64,000 nucleotides of DNA from Pedobacter cryoconitis (GCF_014200595.1 NZ_JACHCG010000004.1:562714-626713), one strand, 5' to 3'. Numbered from the stretch's first letter, positions 44,502 through 54,654 are shown. Translations and numbers: made by a program. The notes: generated by a model from the sequence alone, not told the origin.

Positions 44502-44684
44502 AATGGGTAGTTTTTACAGGTGAACTGATATTTTTTTATTAAATATAATACAAATAAAAACCAGCGGCAACCACTCATTTGACTGTTAAAAGTAAAATAT
44601 TTCATTTTAAAGCCCGTTTTACTATTAAATACAATCCAATCTGCCGACATTTAAACTATACATTTACAGAAACACCATTTATTT

Positions 44685-46331
44685 ATGTTACCAACCATAA
44701 ACTTTACAGAGACAGCGGCCTATAAATACCTGGCTGATCACTTCATTGACATCAATGAAAAAAACTTAAAACAACTGTTTGCAGAAGATGAAAAGCGTTT
44801 TGAGAAGTTTTCACTGGTTTTCGAAGATATCCTGCTGGATTATTCAAAAAACAGGATCAATGATACAACCCTTGCCCTGCTGATGCAGCTTGCCAGAGAA
44901 TGTAAACTGGATGAAGCCATCAAAGCAATGTTTAGCGGAGAAAAGATTAACCAGACAGAAGACAGGGCCGTTTTACATACTGCCCTGCGTAACCAAAGCA
45001 ATAAACCAGTTTATGCAGATGGGATCAACGTCATGGACGATGTCAACGAAGTACTGGCTAAAATGGAGAAATTCAGTGAGGCGATTATTTCCGGATCATG
45101 GAAAGGTTATACAGGTAAAGCAATTACAGATGTTGTAAATATCGGTATTGGCGGGTCAGATTTAGGACCTGTAATGGTTACTGAGGCCTTAAAAGCCTAT
45201 AAAAATCATTTAAACATGCATTTTGTGTCTAACATAGATGGCACACATATCGTGGAAACCCTTAAAACTGTAGACCCTGAAACTACCCTTTTCCTGGTGG
45301 CTTCAAAAACATTCACTACACAAGAAACCATGACTAATGCCAATACAGCAAGAGAATGGTTCCTGAATAAAGGTGCAAAACAAGAAGATGTTGCTAAACA
45401 CTTCGCCGCACTTTCTACCAATGCTAAAGATGTAGCTGCGTTTGGGATTGATACCGCAAACATGTTTGGTTTCTGGGACTGGGTAGGTGGAAGATATTCT
45501 TTATGGAGTGCTATTGGTATGCCTATCGCACTAAGCGTAGGTTTTGCTAATTTCAAAGAATTACTTGCTGGTGCGCATGCAGCAGATGAGCATTTTGAGC
45601 ATACACCGTTTGAAAACAATGTACCCGTAATCCTTGCCTTAATAGGGATCTGGTACATCAATTTCTTTGATGCAGAAACAGAAGCAATCCTTCCATACGA
45701 TCAATACCTGCACCGTTTTGCAGCTTATTTCCAACAAGGAGATATGGAAAGTAACGGTAAACATGTAGACCGTAACGGCAATGATGTTACTTATGAGACA
45801 GGCCCGATTATCTGGGGTGAGCCAGGGACAAATGGTCAGCATGCATTTTATCAGCTGATCCACCAGGGAACACGTATTATTCCTTGTGACTTTATCGCAC
45901 CTGCGCAAAGTCTGAACCCAATCGGAGAACACCACCCAATTTTACTATCTAACTTTTTCGCACAAACAGAAGCCCTGATGAACGGTAAAACCGAAGAACA
46001 GGTAACTGCTGAGCTGGAAAAAGAAGGTAAAACAGCAGAAGAGATCAAGAAGCTTGCACCATTCAAAGTTTTTGAAGGCAACAGACCAACGAATTCAATC
46101 TTACTGAAAAAAGTAACACCACGTAGCCTGGGTACGCTGATTGCAATTTACGAACACAAAATATTTGTTCAGGGAATTGTATGGAATATCTTCAGTTTTG
46201 ACCAATGGGGTGTAGAATTAGGAAAACAACTGGCAAAAAGTATCCTTCCTGAATTGAAGAATGATGATGCCGTTTCCTCACATGATGTTTCTACCAACGG
46301 ATTAATTAACCAGTACAAAAGCTGGAGATAA
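44685..46331 (+). CDS. pgi: Glucose-6-phosphate isomerase
   Basis: Interconverts glucose 6-phosphate and fructose 6-phosphate. 548 residues, matching the long PGI type. Signatures: [20 protein letters not shown] near residue 150, [11 protein letters not shown] near residue 185, [15 protein letters not shown] near residue 205, the catalytic Glu/His region [16 protein letters not shown] near residue 268, and the C-terminal [15 protein letters not shown] carrying the catalytic Lys. The gene stands alone, preceded by 180 bases with only a poor -7 match and followed by a hairpin. Confidence 0.98.
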   Translation: MLPTINFTETAAYKYLADHFIDINEKNLKQLFAEDEKRFEKFSLVFEDILLDYSKNRINDTTLALLMQLARECKLDEAIKAMFSGEKINQTEDRAVLHTALRNQSNKPVYADGINVMDDVNEVLAKMEKFSEAIISGSWKGYTGKAITDVVNIGIGGSDLGPVMVTEALKAYKNHLNMHFVSNIDGTHIVETLKTVDPETTLFLVASKTFTTQETMTNANTAREWFLNKGAKQEDVAKHFAALSTNAKDVAAFGIDTANMFGFWDWVGGRYSLWSAIGMPIALSVGFANFKELLAGAHAADEHFEHTPFENNVPVILALIGIWYINFFDAETEAILPYDQYLHRFAAYFQQGDMESNGKHVDRNGNDVTYETGPIIWGEPGTNGQHAFYQLIHQGTRIIPCDFIAPAQSLNPIGEHHPILLSNFFAQTEALMNGKTEEQVTAELEKEGKTAEEIKKLAPFKVFEGNRPTNSILLKKVTPRSLGTLIAIYEHKIFVQGIVWNIFSFDQWGVELGKQLAKSILPELKNDDAVSSHDVSTNGLINQYKSWR

Positions 46332-46337
46332 ACTTAA

Positions 46338-46363
46338 ATTCCTGCTTAGCATTAAGCAGGAAT
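46338..46363 (+). terminator. Hairpin terminator of pgi
   Basis: Perfect 11-bp arms (ATTCCTGCTTA and complement) with a 4-base loop, seven bases after the stop. The following T content is low. Confidence 0.65.
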
Positions 46364-46369
46364 ATTAGC

Positions 46370-46383
46370 TAAACGTTTCCATT
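46370..46383 (+). repeat. Left arm of a 14-bp inverted repeat
   Basis: TAAACGTTTCCATT, the exact reverse complement of 46477-46490, which covers the start codon of the DUF4251 gene. The arms are 93 bases apart. Confidence 0.7.
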
Positions 46384-46476
46384 CGTATATTTTGTATATT
46401 AAACCTTTAGAAGGAAAAACCATCAAAGGCTTTAATTCGTTATATCAGGCGATATAAATTATATAAAATAAACACA

Positions 46477-46490
46477 AATGGAAACGTTTA
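46477..46490 (+). repeat. Right arm of the 14-bp inverted repeat, over the start codon
   Basis: AATGGAAACGTTTA includes ATG 46478-46480. Pairing with 46370-46383 in the mRNA would hide the start codon, if the message begins upstream of the left arm. Confidence 0.65.
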
Positions 46491-47011
46491 AAAATCTTTT
46501 GATCATTGTTCTGCTATTTTCCGGCTTACCATCAAAAGCTCAGACTACGCAGGAAACTGCCACAAAAATTGTAGAAGCAAAGAACTATGTATTTGCAGCG
46601 AACAGCGCAAGTCCGCTGAACGTCGCTGATATTAACAAAGTGATGAGCAGAATGCCAGGTTATACCGGCGGAGGAAATATCAATCTTACCGGATCAAATT
46701 ACACCTTTACTGTAACACCAGACAGCGTGGTTGCTTACCTGCCTTATTACGGCAGATCTTACACGCCCAAAATCGGAGATCCCAATGATAGCGGGATCAA
46801 ATTCAAGTCTAAAGATTTTACGTATAAAAACACTCAAAACAAAAAAGGCGGATGGTTGATCCTGATCAATCCAAAAGATGTGAAAGACAATTATAACCTG
46901 ACGCTTTCGATTACAAAAACAGGCCGTGCTACACTTTCTGTAACAAGCAATAGCCAGCAACCCATCAGCTATGAAGGAAACATTACAGAGCCGGAGCTAA
47001 AAAAGAAATAA
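46478..47011 (+). CDS. DUF4251 family exported protein
   Basis: 177 residues with a signal peptide ending SKAQ. Family features: KNYVFAANSASPLN near residue 35, MSRMPGYTGGGN, YLPYYGRSYTPKIGDPNDSGIKF-type segment near residue 88, and the C-terminal SVTSNSQQPISYEG. DUF4251 is Bacteroidota-specific, with no assigned role. Its start codon lies in a 14-bp inverted repeat. Confidence 0.85.
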   Translation: METFKNLLIIVLLFSGLPSKAQTTQETATKIVEAKNYVFAANSASPLNVADINKVMSRMPGYTGGGNINLTGSNYTFTVTPDSVVAYLPYYGRSYTPKIGDPNDSGIKFKSKDFTYKNTQNKKGGWLILINPKDVKDNYNLTLSITKTGRATLSVTSNSQQPISYEGNITEPELKKK

Positions 47012-47042
47012 CCACGAAACAAACTGTGCCGGGAGCAATTAG

Positions 47043-48140
47043 TTATTTAGGGCTAACCGGAACAAGCTGTATCTGGAATAACTTGCTAAATTTCTTTCCT
47101 GTCACAAAAAGGCGTTTACCAGCAGCATCCCATGCAATACCGTTTAATACGTCTGTATTGGGATATCTATCTTTAGCAGGCAATATCCCAGTCAGATCAA
47201 TATAACTCAATACAGAGCCGCTTTTAGGGTCTATAATAGCAATTTTATCTGTCTGATAGATGTTAGCATAGATTTTACCATCTACAAACTCGAGTTCGTT
47301 CAGCTGAGCGACCTCTCCGTTATTATCATAAACATCTATATAATTTTCTTCCTTGTAATTGTCTTTGTTTAAAAACCAGATGCGGTTAGTCCCGTCAGAT
47401 TTGATGATCCGCTGTCCGTCAAAGGTTAGACCCCAGCCCTCTCTGCTATTCTGGTAAGGAAAAGTACCTAACTGTTTTAAAGATTTGGCATCATAAATAA
47501 AACCAACATCTTCTTTCCAGGTCAGCAATATGATTTTATCACCAATCAGCGTAGAACCTTCCCCAAAGAACTTCTTTTCCAGATCAATCTTTGGAGATGC
47601 TTTACCTGTATGAAGATCTACCCATTTTAAAGTAGAAAAACCATACTCTCCGCTGCTTTCCAGCAAACGGCCATTGTGATATTCTAAACCTTGTGTATAA
47701 GAACTTGTATCATGCGGAAATGTATTGATCACTTTATAAGTGAATTCAGTTGGCTTCACCGCAGATTTCAAGACAATATTAATCGTTAATGTATCTTTTT
47801 TAGAGCCATTATCCACTACCGCAGTAATCAATTTATAACCCAGCGATAAACCATCAGTTTTGATCGTCAATGCCTCACCATTATTTTTTGATCCTACTGA
47901 TTTACCATCCAGCAGATAATTTACAGTGTTTACCTTGCCCTCAGCAGGAACATCCAGTTGTACTTTCACGTCCTCACCCAGTCCATAACTTTGACCTTGT
48001 TCAGGAAGTTTGAAGCTCAGTGCATCACTGGTTCCAGCGCCGCTTTTACAAGAGATCACGAAAGTAATACCAGTAAGCGCACCAATCAGGAGTATTAATT
48101 TAGGTAATTTAACGAGCGTATTAGTTTGGCCAAAATGCAT
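47043..48140 (-). CDS. Glutaminyl-peptide cyclotransferase (glutamine cyclotransferase) lipoprotein
   Basis: 365 residues from ATG 48140 with a lipoprotein signal (TFVISC). An N-terminal Ig-like region (about 45-130) precedes the five-bladed propeller of plant-type glutamine cyclotransferases: FPHDTSSYTQGLEYHNGRLLES near residue 138, GEGSTLIGDKIILLTWKE near 190, and ELEFVDGKIYANIYQTDKIAI near 272. It forms pyroglutamate at peptide N-termini. The longer frame would overlap all of yraN; from 48140 the overlap is 20 bases. Start codon choice is inferred from the signal peptide. Confidence 0.87.
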   Translation of the reverse strand: MHFGQTNTLVKLPKLILLIGALTGITFVISCKSGAGTSDALSFKLPEQGQSYGLGEDVKVQLDVPAEGKVNTVNYLLDGKSVGSKNNGEALTIKTDGLSLGYKLITAVVDNGSKKDTLTINIVLKSAVKPTEFTYKVINTFPHDTSSYTQGLEYHNGRLLESSGEYGFSTLKWVDLHTGKASPKIDLEKKFFGEGSTLIGDKIILLTWKEDVGFIYDAKSLKQLGTFPYQNSREGWGLTFDGQRIIKSDGTNRIWFLNKDNYKEENYIDVYDNNGEVAQLNELEFVDGKIYANIYQTDKIAIIDPKSGSVLSYIDLTGILPAKDRYPNTDVLNGIAWDAAGKRLFVTGKKFSKLFQIQLVPVSPK

Positions 48141-48483
48141 CTTCAATATGATTAATTTTATAAAGTTGTTCATTTTCAAAAACAATTGCAACAATATCAT
48201 ACCGAATTTCCCCCTGGTGGTTCTTTCGGTCAATATAAATAGCGGAGGCGAATTCCATTTGCTTTTCCTTTTTCCAGTCCACAAAATCTTCCGGTTCACC
48301 GTGCCCGACAGAGCTACGGGTTTTTACCTCCACGAAAATAAGCTTACTGTCATAAAAAGCGATCAGGTCTATTTCTGCTCTCTTAAACACCCAGTTTTTT
48401 TCCAGAATGCGATAACCAAGCTGTTCTAAATAAGATGAAGCCAATTGCTCTCCCCTTCTTCCCAGTTCGTTATGCGCTGCCAT
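48121..48483 (-). CDS. yraN: YraN/UPF0102 nuclease-like protein
   Basis: 120 residues. LGRRGEQLASSYLEQLGYRI near residue 8, the restriction-endonuclease-fold core EIDLIAFYDSKLIFVEVKTR near residue 40, and HGEPEDFVDWKKEK near 61 match UPF0102. The D-x(n)-E-x-K nuclease residues are kept, but function in vivo is not known. It overlaps dnaG by one base (TAATG) and the cyclotransferase gene by 20, an operon with dnaG. Confidence 0.93.
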   Translation of the reverse strand: MAAHNELGRRGEQLASSYLEQLGYRILEKNWVFKRAEIDLIAFYDSKLIFVEVKTRSSVGHGEPEDFVDWKKEKQMEFASAIYIDRKNHQGEIRYDIVAIVFENEQLYKINHIEDAFWPN

Positions 48484-50483
48484 TACTTGATGACAACGGA
48501 GCCTAAGAACCTGGAAATTTCCCGTTCCACATTTTTAATGTGTGCATATCGCTGCATCAGGATTTCCTGGTTCACAGCGTCCGTTTCCACTTTTATTTCC
48601 TGTAGTAAACCAAGCAGAATACGGTCAACCTTTCTCTTTTTCAGATGGAAAAGCCCACCCAGAATAGTCGCTTTTAAATTAACCGTTTCATCCCGCACAT
48701 AAATCTTGTGCTTGTTATACCAGTTTTCACTCAGCGAGTAAGGTGAACTCGATAACGTAATCGCCAGATCGGCAACATTACGGTCACTATTTTTAATAAA
48801 CTGGTTTGCCACCGGCAAATGTCCATTCTCAATTTCTTCTTTGTAATTCTGAATAATCAGCTTACACGTTTCATCTTCAAAAGTAACATCAGAAAGATTT
48901 TGCATGATAAATGAACCGATGTACATGTTATCAATATTATCCCAGCTTACTAGTTCGTGCCCAAAGGCCAGTAAAAGCCTTACAATCTCATGTTCCTGTA
49001 ATAGATCATCATCCGCCCTGGTTTCCATTTCCGGAAGATCCATAGGTGCATTGTCATCAAACAGGTTATCAGGAGGGCCATCCGGATAAGGAGAATGCTG
49101 GTTCGTATTGGAAGACTTCTGTTGATAACCTTGTTGATATCCCTGCTGCTGTCCCTGACCTTGTCCACCTTTTTTAAACTTCGCCGAACGGATTTTGTTC
49201 AGCTCGGTCATTAACATCCGTTCCTCTACCTGGAGCAAATGACTGCATTCCCTGATAAATACAGAAGCTTTAATATCATCCGGTATCTTGGCGATACTTT
49301 CTACAATATCCCTGATAATGCCCGCACGTTTAATCGGATCTGTACCCGCTTCCTTTAACAGCGTATCTGCCTTGTAAAGAATAAAATCCTTACGGTTATT
49401 TTCTATATAAATCTTAAAAGCACCGGCGCCAACCTTGTGCATATAAGAATCCGGATCATGACCATCAGGAAAGTTAACAACTTTCACATTCAGCCCTTCT
49501 TCCAGGATCATATCCAGTCCACGCAGCGAAGCTTTAATCCCCGCAGCATCCCCATCATATAAAATGGTTACATTCTGCGTAAAACGTCCGATCAGCCTGA
49601 TCTGTTCAATCGTTAATGAAGTACCCGAAGAGGCCACTACATTTTCAATATTTGCCTGATGTACAGAAAGCACATCCGCATAACCCTCTACCAGGTAACA
49701 ATTGTCTAAATCACGAATCGCCTTCTTGGCTTGATACAACCCGTAAAGTACATTCGATTTATGGTAAATATCACTCTCCGGAGAGTTGACATATTTTGGA
49801 ACATTCTTATCTGTTTTCAGTGTCCGGCCACCAAAACCAATTACCCTTCCGGTAAAATTATGGATTGGGAACATGACCCTGCCCCGGAAGCGGTCGTAAA
49901 CCTTACCCTTCTCATTACGGATCGCCAGACCAGTCTTTTCCAGATACTCTTCTTTGTGCCCTGCCGAAGCCGCACTTAAGATTAACGCATCCCACTGATC
50001 GGGAGAATAGCCCAACTCGAATTTCTTAATGATATCTTCCCGGAAACCGCGTTCTTTAAAATAGCTTAAACCGATTGCCCGTCCCTGTTCACCAGTCCAT
50101 AATTCACTGGCAAAATAATTTGCCGCATACAAAGAGACTACATATAAACTTTCCCTTGCATTGTTAGCCTCCTGAACTTCCGGGCTCTCTTCCTTCTCCT
50201 CAACTTCAATATTATATTTCTGCGCCAGGTATTTTAAAGCCTCAGGATAAGAATACTTCTCGTGGTCCATAATAAAACGCACAGAATCCCCTCCCTTACC
50301 ACAACCAAAGCACTTATAAATACCTTTGGTTACCGATACGTGAAAAGATGGTGTTTTCTCATTATGAAAAGGGCAATTACCGATTAAGCTTGTCCCACGC
50401 TTCTTTAAAGACACAAAATCACCGACAACCTCCTCAATACGGGAAGTGTCCATGATTTTGTTAATAGTATCCTGATATATCAT
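48483..50483 (-). CDS. dnaG: DNA primase
   Basis: Synthesises RNA primers for replication. 666 residues. N-terminal CHC2 zinc finger (CPFHNEKTPSFHV and CFGCGKGGD, about 38-65), catalytic core with TOPRIM motifs VEGYADVLSVHQANI near 268 and ILYDGDAAG near 310, and a C-terminal helicase-binding region (about 490-666). The linker between them (about 435-470) is Gln/Gly-rich with two GYQQ repeats, likely disordered. It overlaps yraN by one base. Confidence 0.97.
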   Translation of the reverse strand: MIYQDTINKIMDTSRIEEVVGDFVSLKKRGTSLIGNCPFHNEKTPSFHVSVTKGIYKCFGCGKGGDSVRFIMDHEKYSYPEALKYLAQKYNIEVEEKEESPEVQEANNARESLYVVSLYAANYFASELWTGEQGRAIGLSYFKERGFREDIIKKFELGYSPDQWDALILSAASAGHKEEYLEKTGLAIRNEKGKVYDRFRGRVMFPIHNFTGRVIGFGGRTLKTDKNVPKYVNSPESDIYHKSNVLYGLYQAKKAIRDLDNCYLVEGYADVLSVHQANIENVVASSGTSLTIEQIRLIGRFTQNVTILYDGDAAGIKASLRGLDMILEEGLNVKVVNFPDGHDPDSYMHKVGAGAFKIYIENNRKDFILYKADTLLKEAGTDPIKRAGIIRDIVESIAKIPDDIKASVFIRECSHLLQVEERMLMTELNKIRSAKFKKGGQGQGQQQGYQQGYQQKSSNTNQHSPYPDGPPDNLFDDNAPMDLPEMETRADDDLLQEHEIVRLLLAFGHELVSWDNIDNMYIGSFIMQNLSDVTFEDETCKLIIQNYKEEIENGHLPVANQFIKNSDRNVADLAITLSSSPYSLSENWYNKHKIYVRDETVNLKATILGGLFHLKKRKVDRILLGLLQEIKVETDAVNQEILMQRYAHIKNVEREISRFLGSVVIK

Positions 50484-50492
50484 TCAAACAAA

Positions 50493-51164
50493 TTACTTGA
50501 CTAGTGGTATCAACGTTGCAGCTAACGTTTGATTACCTTTTTCATTAAGATGTACGCCATCAGTTGTTAAGATTCCTTTTGGGAGATCCTGCGGATTATT
50601 CTGCAAATCATATTCCGTAAACAACTTCCTCAAATCACATAACACCAATTTATTTTTAGTGGCCAGTTCCCTGATCGCTGCCGAATAGGTATCCAGCTCA
50701 GCATCCAGTTCATTGGTACCACTCTTTTTCTCTCCAATAACTGCTGGTGTACAAACGACAACCTTCGCACCATTAGTCTGAATTTTATTAATTAACGCCT
50801 GGTAAAATTTCACAAATTTATCCAGGTCCGTTCCCGTATGAGAACTCTGTTTGTGCCAAACGTCATTTACACCGATATAAATAACAACCAGGTCTGGTTT
50901 TTTATTCAAAACATCATCCTCTAAACGCAGGTAAAGATCATATACCTTATTCCCGCCAATTCCAGCTCCAATAACTTCATAAGCCGGGGAACTCAGTTTT
51001 TTGCTGATCAGGTCAACATAACCACCCGGCTGGGCACCTTGCTGGGTAATAGAATCACCAAAGAAAATAATCTTTTTAGATTTGGCTTTCATAGCCATAA
51101 AAGTAAGTAACAAGCATCCTGTAGCCAGAAATGCCATAGTTTGGATCAGTCTTTTCATGAACAT
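50493..51164 (-). CDS. SGNH/GDSL-type lipase/esterase, exported
   Basis: 223 residues with an N-terminal hydrophobic segment (signal peptide or anchor). The four SGNH blocks are seen: FFGDSITQQG (Ser) near residue 35, GAGIGGNKVYDL (Gly) near 65, YIGVNDVWHK (Asn) near 97, and DGVHLNEKGNQ (Asp/His) near 205. Deacetylation of carbohydrate is common in the family, but the substrate is unknown. The second ATG at 51158 is an equally good start. Confidence 0.9.
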   Translation of the reverse strand: MFMKRLIQTMAFLATGCLLLTFMAMKAKSKKIIFFGDSITQQGAQPGGYVDLISKKLSSPAYEVIGAGIGGNKVYDLYLRLEDDVLNKKPDLVVIYIGVNDVWHKQSSHTGTDLDKFVKFYQALINKIQTNGAKVVVCTPAVIGEKKSGTNELDAELDTYSAAIRELATKNKLVLCDLRKLFTEYDLQNNPQDLPKGILTTDGVHLNEKGNQTLAATLIPLVK

Positions 51165-51235
51165 GCGTTTTGTGGTTAGAATAGGTTTGGTATCGCCGGA
51201 AATCCGGTTAAAATTCCCAGGGAATCAAAGGTAAC

Positions 51236-51243
51236 CAATTTAG
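51236..51243 (-). promoter_or_regulatory. -7 box (TACCTTTG) of the SGNH hydrolase gene
   Basis: An exact TAnnTTTG match on the minus strand, 71 bases upstream of ATG 51164. No -33 TTG at the right distance. Confidence 0.4.
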
Positions 51244-51290
51244 AACTTTTTTAGGTAAAGCTTTAATGCCTATTCCGTAACGCCTGATTT

Positions 51291-52091
51291 TTAACGTGGC
51301 CTAAACATACCCCTGATCGAATCTTGTATCCGGAATATATCACTCATTCCATATAGCCCAACTGACTCATCCAGATGGTCATTTGAAGGTTTTTCTTCTA
51401 CGCCAGCAGCAATCAGGTGGACTTGATTCGCGAGGTCTGGCAAATATTTCATGAGATAAATAGCATCAAGAGAAATCCTTGCCACACCATCATTATAGAC
51501 GGCTCCTCTGGCTTTTACATTCTTTAAGTCCTTTAATTCCGGGACCCGCGTAAAAACCTGATCATAAAATTCTATAATAGGATAATTATTCTGCCCAACC
51601 AGACCATGGATATAAGCCGCATAAAACTGACCATCCAATTGGAATGAAATTACATCTTTTGATCTGTAGAAAGTGATACTCTCGCGATGTCCTGGTCTTT
51701 TTTTAAGTGGTACCGGATCAGAATTTAAAACAGCCTTAATCTCTTCCGTTTTTCTGAAAAAATGATCACTCAGTACTACACCTTTATTTAATTTATCGAT
51801 TGCCTTTAATGCCTGCTCAGTAATTGTTTTATCCTTAAAACCATACTTATGCAGTAATACAGCCAATACAAGAATTACTTTTTCTTTATAATAAGCACCA
51901 ACCTCTTCTTTTCCAGCCTTCAGTACACAATTCCACCGGGACAATAATTTGGGAAGAAAATCAGCCAGCTGCTGTTCCGCAGTTTCAAGTTCCCCATTCA
52001 TTGACCAGCCTACCAATCTGGCCAGTTCATCATCAATACAGGAGACTACGTTTCCCGCTGCTAGTTTATCTAATATCTGCTGATGCGTCAT
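51291..52091 (-). CDS. Unrecognised soluble protein, possibly Imm26-like
   Basis: 266 residues, no signal peptide. I do not recognise a firm family. The N-terminal 110 residues are helical (DDELARLVGWSMNGELETAEQ), a linker carries KKRPGHRE, and the middle (DVISFQLDGQFYAAYIHGL, then IIEFYDQVFTRVPEL) resembles Imm26-type immunity domains only loosely. It is 11 bases downstream of the next exported-protein gene, so it may be the last gene of that run. Confidence 0.55.
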   Translation of the reverse strand: MTHQQILDKLAAGNVVSCIDDELARLVGWSMNGELETAEQQLADFLPKLLSRWNCVLKAGKEEVGAYYKEKVILVLAVLLHKYGFKDKTITEQALKAIDKLNKGVVLSDHFFRKTEEIKAVLNSDPVPLKKRPGHRESITFYRSKDVISFQLDGQFYAAYIHGLVGQNNYPIIEFYDQVFTRVPELKDLKNVKARGAVYNDGVARISLDAIYLMKYLPDLANQVHLIAAGVEEKPSNDHLDESVGLYGMSDIFRIQDSIRGMFRPR

Positions 52092-52102
52092 TCCCTAAAA
52101 TT

Positions 52103-53035
52103 CTAGTGATAATCCTTATGTAATATCAAAAAGCTTGCTCTTTCTTCTTTCTTAAAAGGCACATTCCAATTTCCCTGGTACGTAATCTTGGTCGGTAATT
52201 TATCCTCTCCAAAATAGCCCATTTCAATATTCATCTGTACATTAAAATCAAACAGCATATTGCTGTATTTCATATCCACATAACGGCCAAGAATTGCAAA
52301 ATCACGCTTATCAAAAATCGTAACCAATTCCTTGATCATTAAACCATCCTTAGTCCATGAACTCAGATCATTCTTCACACTTACCCTGAAACGGTACACC
52401 GGGATTGAATCCAGGTAAGTTCCGCTCTGGAAATTATAATCATAATACTGGCGCATATTTGGCGTAAAAATTTCCGTTTTGCTGCCAATAAAAGGAATCC
52501 CCTTTACCGGTTTCCCAGGATTAAAAATCAGTGTTTTTAACTTATCCTTATAACTTGAATTGCTATCACCCTTGCCTCCGGGAGAAGAAGTGGCCGTATT
52601 GGAAACCAGATCAGACTTATAAGCATTCATAAAAATGTAATCAAACATTTCTATCGTATATAACTGATACTTTCCATTCTTTTTAAAAACCTTGCCCGTA
52701 TCCTGTTTAACCAGATACTCCATTCTTACCGGCCCGGAATTGGAATGCTTTATTTTGCGGTAAATCTTTCCATTCACCTTATTCTTTTTATCATAAGTAT
52801 AAATCCTGTTTTCAGCGATGAAACTATACTTCTTCATCTTTCTGAATGCCGCATAAAAACTCGTATCAGTCGTAATCGCCCTGATAAAAGTCTCTACACT
52901 CAATTTCTGAGCAACAATATTTACATTCGAATCCAGCTGGATTGTCTTAAGCGTATCCGGATTAAAACGGGGGATCTCCTGCGCAAAACCTTCAAACCAG
53001 CAAACCACTAAAGCAGCAATAAGAAAACCTTTCAT
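52103..53035 (-). CDS. Exported protein of unknown function
   Basis: 310 residues with a signal peptide ending FAQE. Mostly beta, with IENRIYTYDKKNKVNGKIYRK, YRFRVSVKNDLSSWTKDGLMIKE and a C-terminal GEDKLPTKITYQGNWN. The pattern recalls outer-membrane lipoprotein-carrier-like folds of Bacteroidota, but no conserved motif is certain. It is one base away from the M20 peptidase gene, suggesting co-transcription. Confidence 0.6.
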   Translation of the reverse strand: MKGFLIAALVVCWFEGFAQEIPRFNPDTLKTIQLDSNVNIVAQKLSVETFIRAITTDTSFYAAFRKMKKYSFIAENRIYTYDKKNKVNGKIYRKIKHSNSGPVRMEYLVKQDTGKVFKKNGKYQLYTIEMFDYIFMNAYKSDLVSNTATSSPGGKGDSNSSYKDKLKTLIFNPGKPVKGIPFIGSKTEIFTPNMRQYYDYNFQSGTYLDSIPVYRFRVSVKNDLSSWTKDGLMIKELVTIFDKRDFAILGRYVDMKYSNMLFDFNVQMNIEMGYFGEDKLPTKITYQGNWNVPFKKEERASFLILHKDYH

Positions 53036-54223
53036 TTAGTTCCCCAACTGCTTTAAAGCGATATAAGCCATCAGGCCAGTAGAGATTTTCAACGCATCTT
53101 CATCCACATCAAAATTCGGATGATGTACAGAATATTTAGTCCCTTTAGCTTCATTTCCCGTACCTAAACGATAGAAACAAGCATCAGTAACCTGAGAATA
53201 ATAAGCGAAATCTTCCGCAGCCATCCAGATATCCAGATCAACCACATTTTCTTTTCCTAAATAATCTTCTGCATAACCACGTGCACTAGCCGTTAATTTT
53301 TCCTCATTCACTAAAAAAGGATAACCATGCATGATATTAAACTCACAACTGCCACCCATGCTTTCCGCAATTCCTTCAGCCATTTTCTTCATCAAACGTT
53401 TTGCTTCTGCACGCCATTCCTCATTCAGTGTTCTGAAAGTTCCTTCAAGCTTCACTTCATTCGGGATAATGTTAGTCGCACCATTTGCAATCACCTTTCC
53501 AAAAGAAAGTACAGACGGTAATCTTGGATCTGCATTACGGCTTACAATCTGTTGTAAAGCCACAATAATATGAGAAGTAATCAGTACAGGATCGATGTTC
53601 TGCTGAGGCTGTGCCCCATGACCACCTTTTCCTTTAACTGTTACATATAATTCATCCGCAGATGCCATATAAATTCCAGAACGGAAGCCCACTTTACCCG
53701 CATCTATCCAAGGCATTACATGCTGTCCGATAATACTTGCTGGTCTTGGATTCTCCAATACCCCTTCAGCAATCATCAAACTTGCCCCGCCCGGAAGAAT
53801 TTCCTCACCCGGCTGAAAAATCAATTTAATTGTTCCGCCAAATTCCGCCTTCATCTCATTCAGAATATACGCGGCACCCAACAAAGAAGAAGTATGTACA
53901 TCATGTCCGCAGGCATGCATTACCCCCGGGTTTTTCGACACATAAGGCTTATCATTCGCTTCAACAATTGGCAAAGCATCAATATCACCACGAAGTGCAA
54001 TAACCTCCTCAGACGGCAGATCTCCCTTAATCAGGCCTACTACACCAGTATTGGCCATAATTGTAAAAGGAATCCCCCACGAAGTTAGTTTATCCTGAAT
54101 AAATGATGAGGTCTGGAACTCCTGAAAAGAAAGTTCCGGATTCATGTGAAGATGCTGACGATAACCTACCACATCCTGAAATATAGTATTTGCTAAATTT
54201 TGAATCTGTTCTTTGTTGATCAT
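53036..54223 (-). CDS. M20-family metallopeptidase/amidohydrolase
   Basis: 395 residues, cytosolic. Binds two metal ions. Metal ligands: MHACGHDVHTSSLLG near residue 105 (His/Asp), FQPGEEILPGGAS near residue 138 (Glu), IIGQHVMPWIDAG near residue 165, and SVHHPNFDVDEDAL (final His) near residue 370. LRGDIDALPIVEAND near 78 is typical of N-acyl-L-amino-acid amidohydrolases (HipO/AmhX type). The natural substrate is unknown. Confidence 0.93.
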   Translation of the reverse strand: MINKEQIQNLANTIFQDVVGYRQHLHMNPELSFQEFQTSSFIQDKLTSWGIPFTIMANTGVVGLIKGDLPSEEVIALRGDIDALPIVEANDKPYVSKNPGVMHACGHDVHTSSLLGAAYILNEMKAEFGGTIKLIFQPGEEILPGGASLMIAEGVLENPRPASIIGQHVMPWIDAGKVGFRSGIYMASADELYVTVKGKGGHGAQPQQNIDPVLITSHIIVALQQIVSRNADPRLPSVLSFGKVIANGATNIIPNEVKLEGTFRTLNEEWRAEAKRLMKKMAEGIAESMGGSCEFNIMHGYPFLVNEEKLTASARGYAEDYLGKENVVDLDIWMAAEDFAYYSQVTDACFYRLGTGNEAKGTKYSVHHPNFDVDEDALKISTGLMAYIALKQLGN

Positions 54224-54231
54224 TTGATTGG

Positions 54232-54654
54232 CTATAAACGGGGTGCATTGATTTTTTCTCTGAAGATGAACAAAGTCGGAAACGTTGACCTGAGTTCATT
54301 CATCAGTCTCTGAGCCTCCAGACGTGTTCTGAAATCGCCCACACGGAGATAATAATTTGGTTCTTTATAAGTAATATAAGTGTTCAGCTTCGGATAAGCC
54401 GATTTAAAACGTGCCTGTTCATTAAAAGTCTTTCTCCGGTCCGAACCATAAAACACCTGTACGCGGAAACCCATCTGTGAAACAATTGCTCCGTTTCTGT
54501 GTCCTGTTGCCGGTGCTGCTTTCTTACTTAAAGCGATCCTCTTCTCGATCAGACTGTCTACCAGCGGATCTTTCACAATGATCACTTCTCCTCTTTTCTG
54601 GGCGAATCCAGCAAAAGAAAAGCAACAAATAATAAATGTAAAAAGTGTTTTCAT
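54232..54654 (-). CDS. SPOR-domain exported protein
   Basis: 140 residues with a signal peptide ending GFAQ. A basic linker (about 22-55) precedes a SPOR domain (about 60-135: GFRVQVFYGSDRRKTFNEQARF, then NYYLRVGDFRTRLEAQRLMNEL), which binds denuded peptidoglycan at division sites or other places. It is eight bases before the M20 gene. Confidence 0.9.
   Translation of the reverse strand: MKTLFTFIICCFSFAGFAQKRGEVIIVKDPLVDSLIEKRIALSKKAAPATGHRNGAIVSQMGFRVQVFYGSDRRKTFNEQARFKSAYPKLNTYITYKEPNYYLRVGDFRTRLEAQRLMNELRSTFPTLFIFREKINAPRL

Noticed and set aside
44502..44684. Regulatory site upstream of pgi
   Set aside because: Only a seven-of-eight -7 match was seen, with no repeat or hairpin worth reporting.
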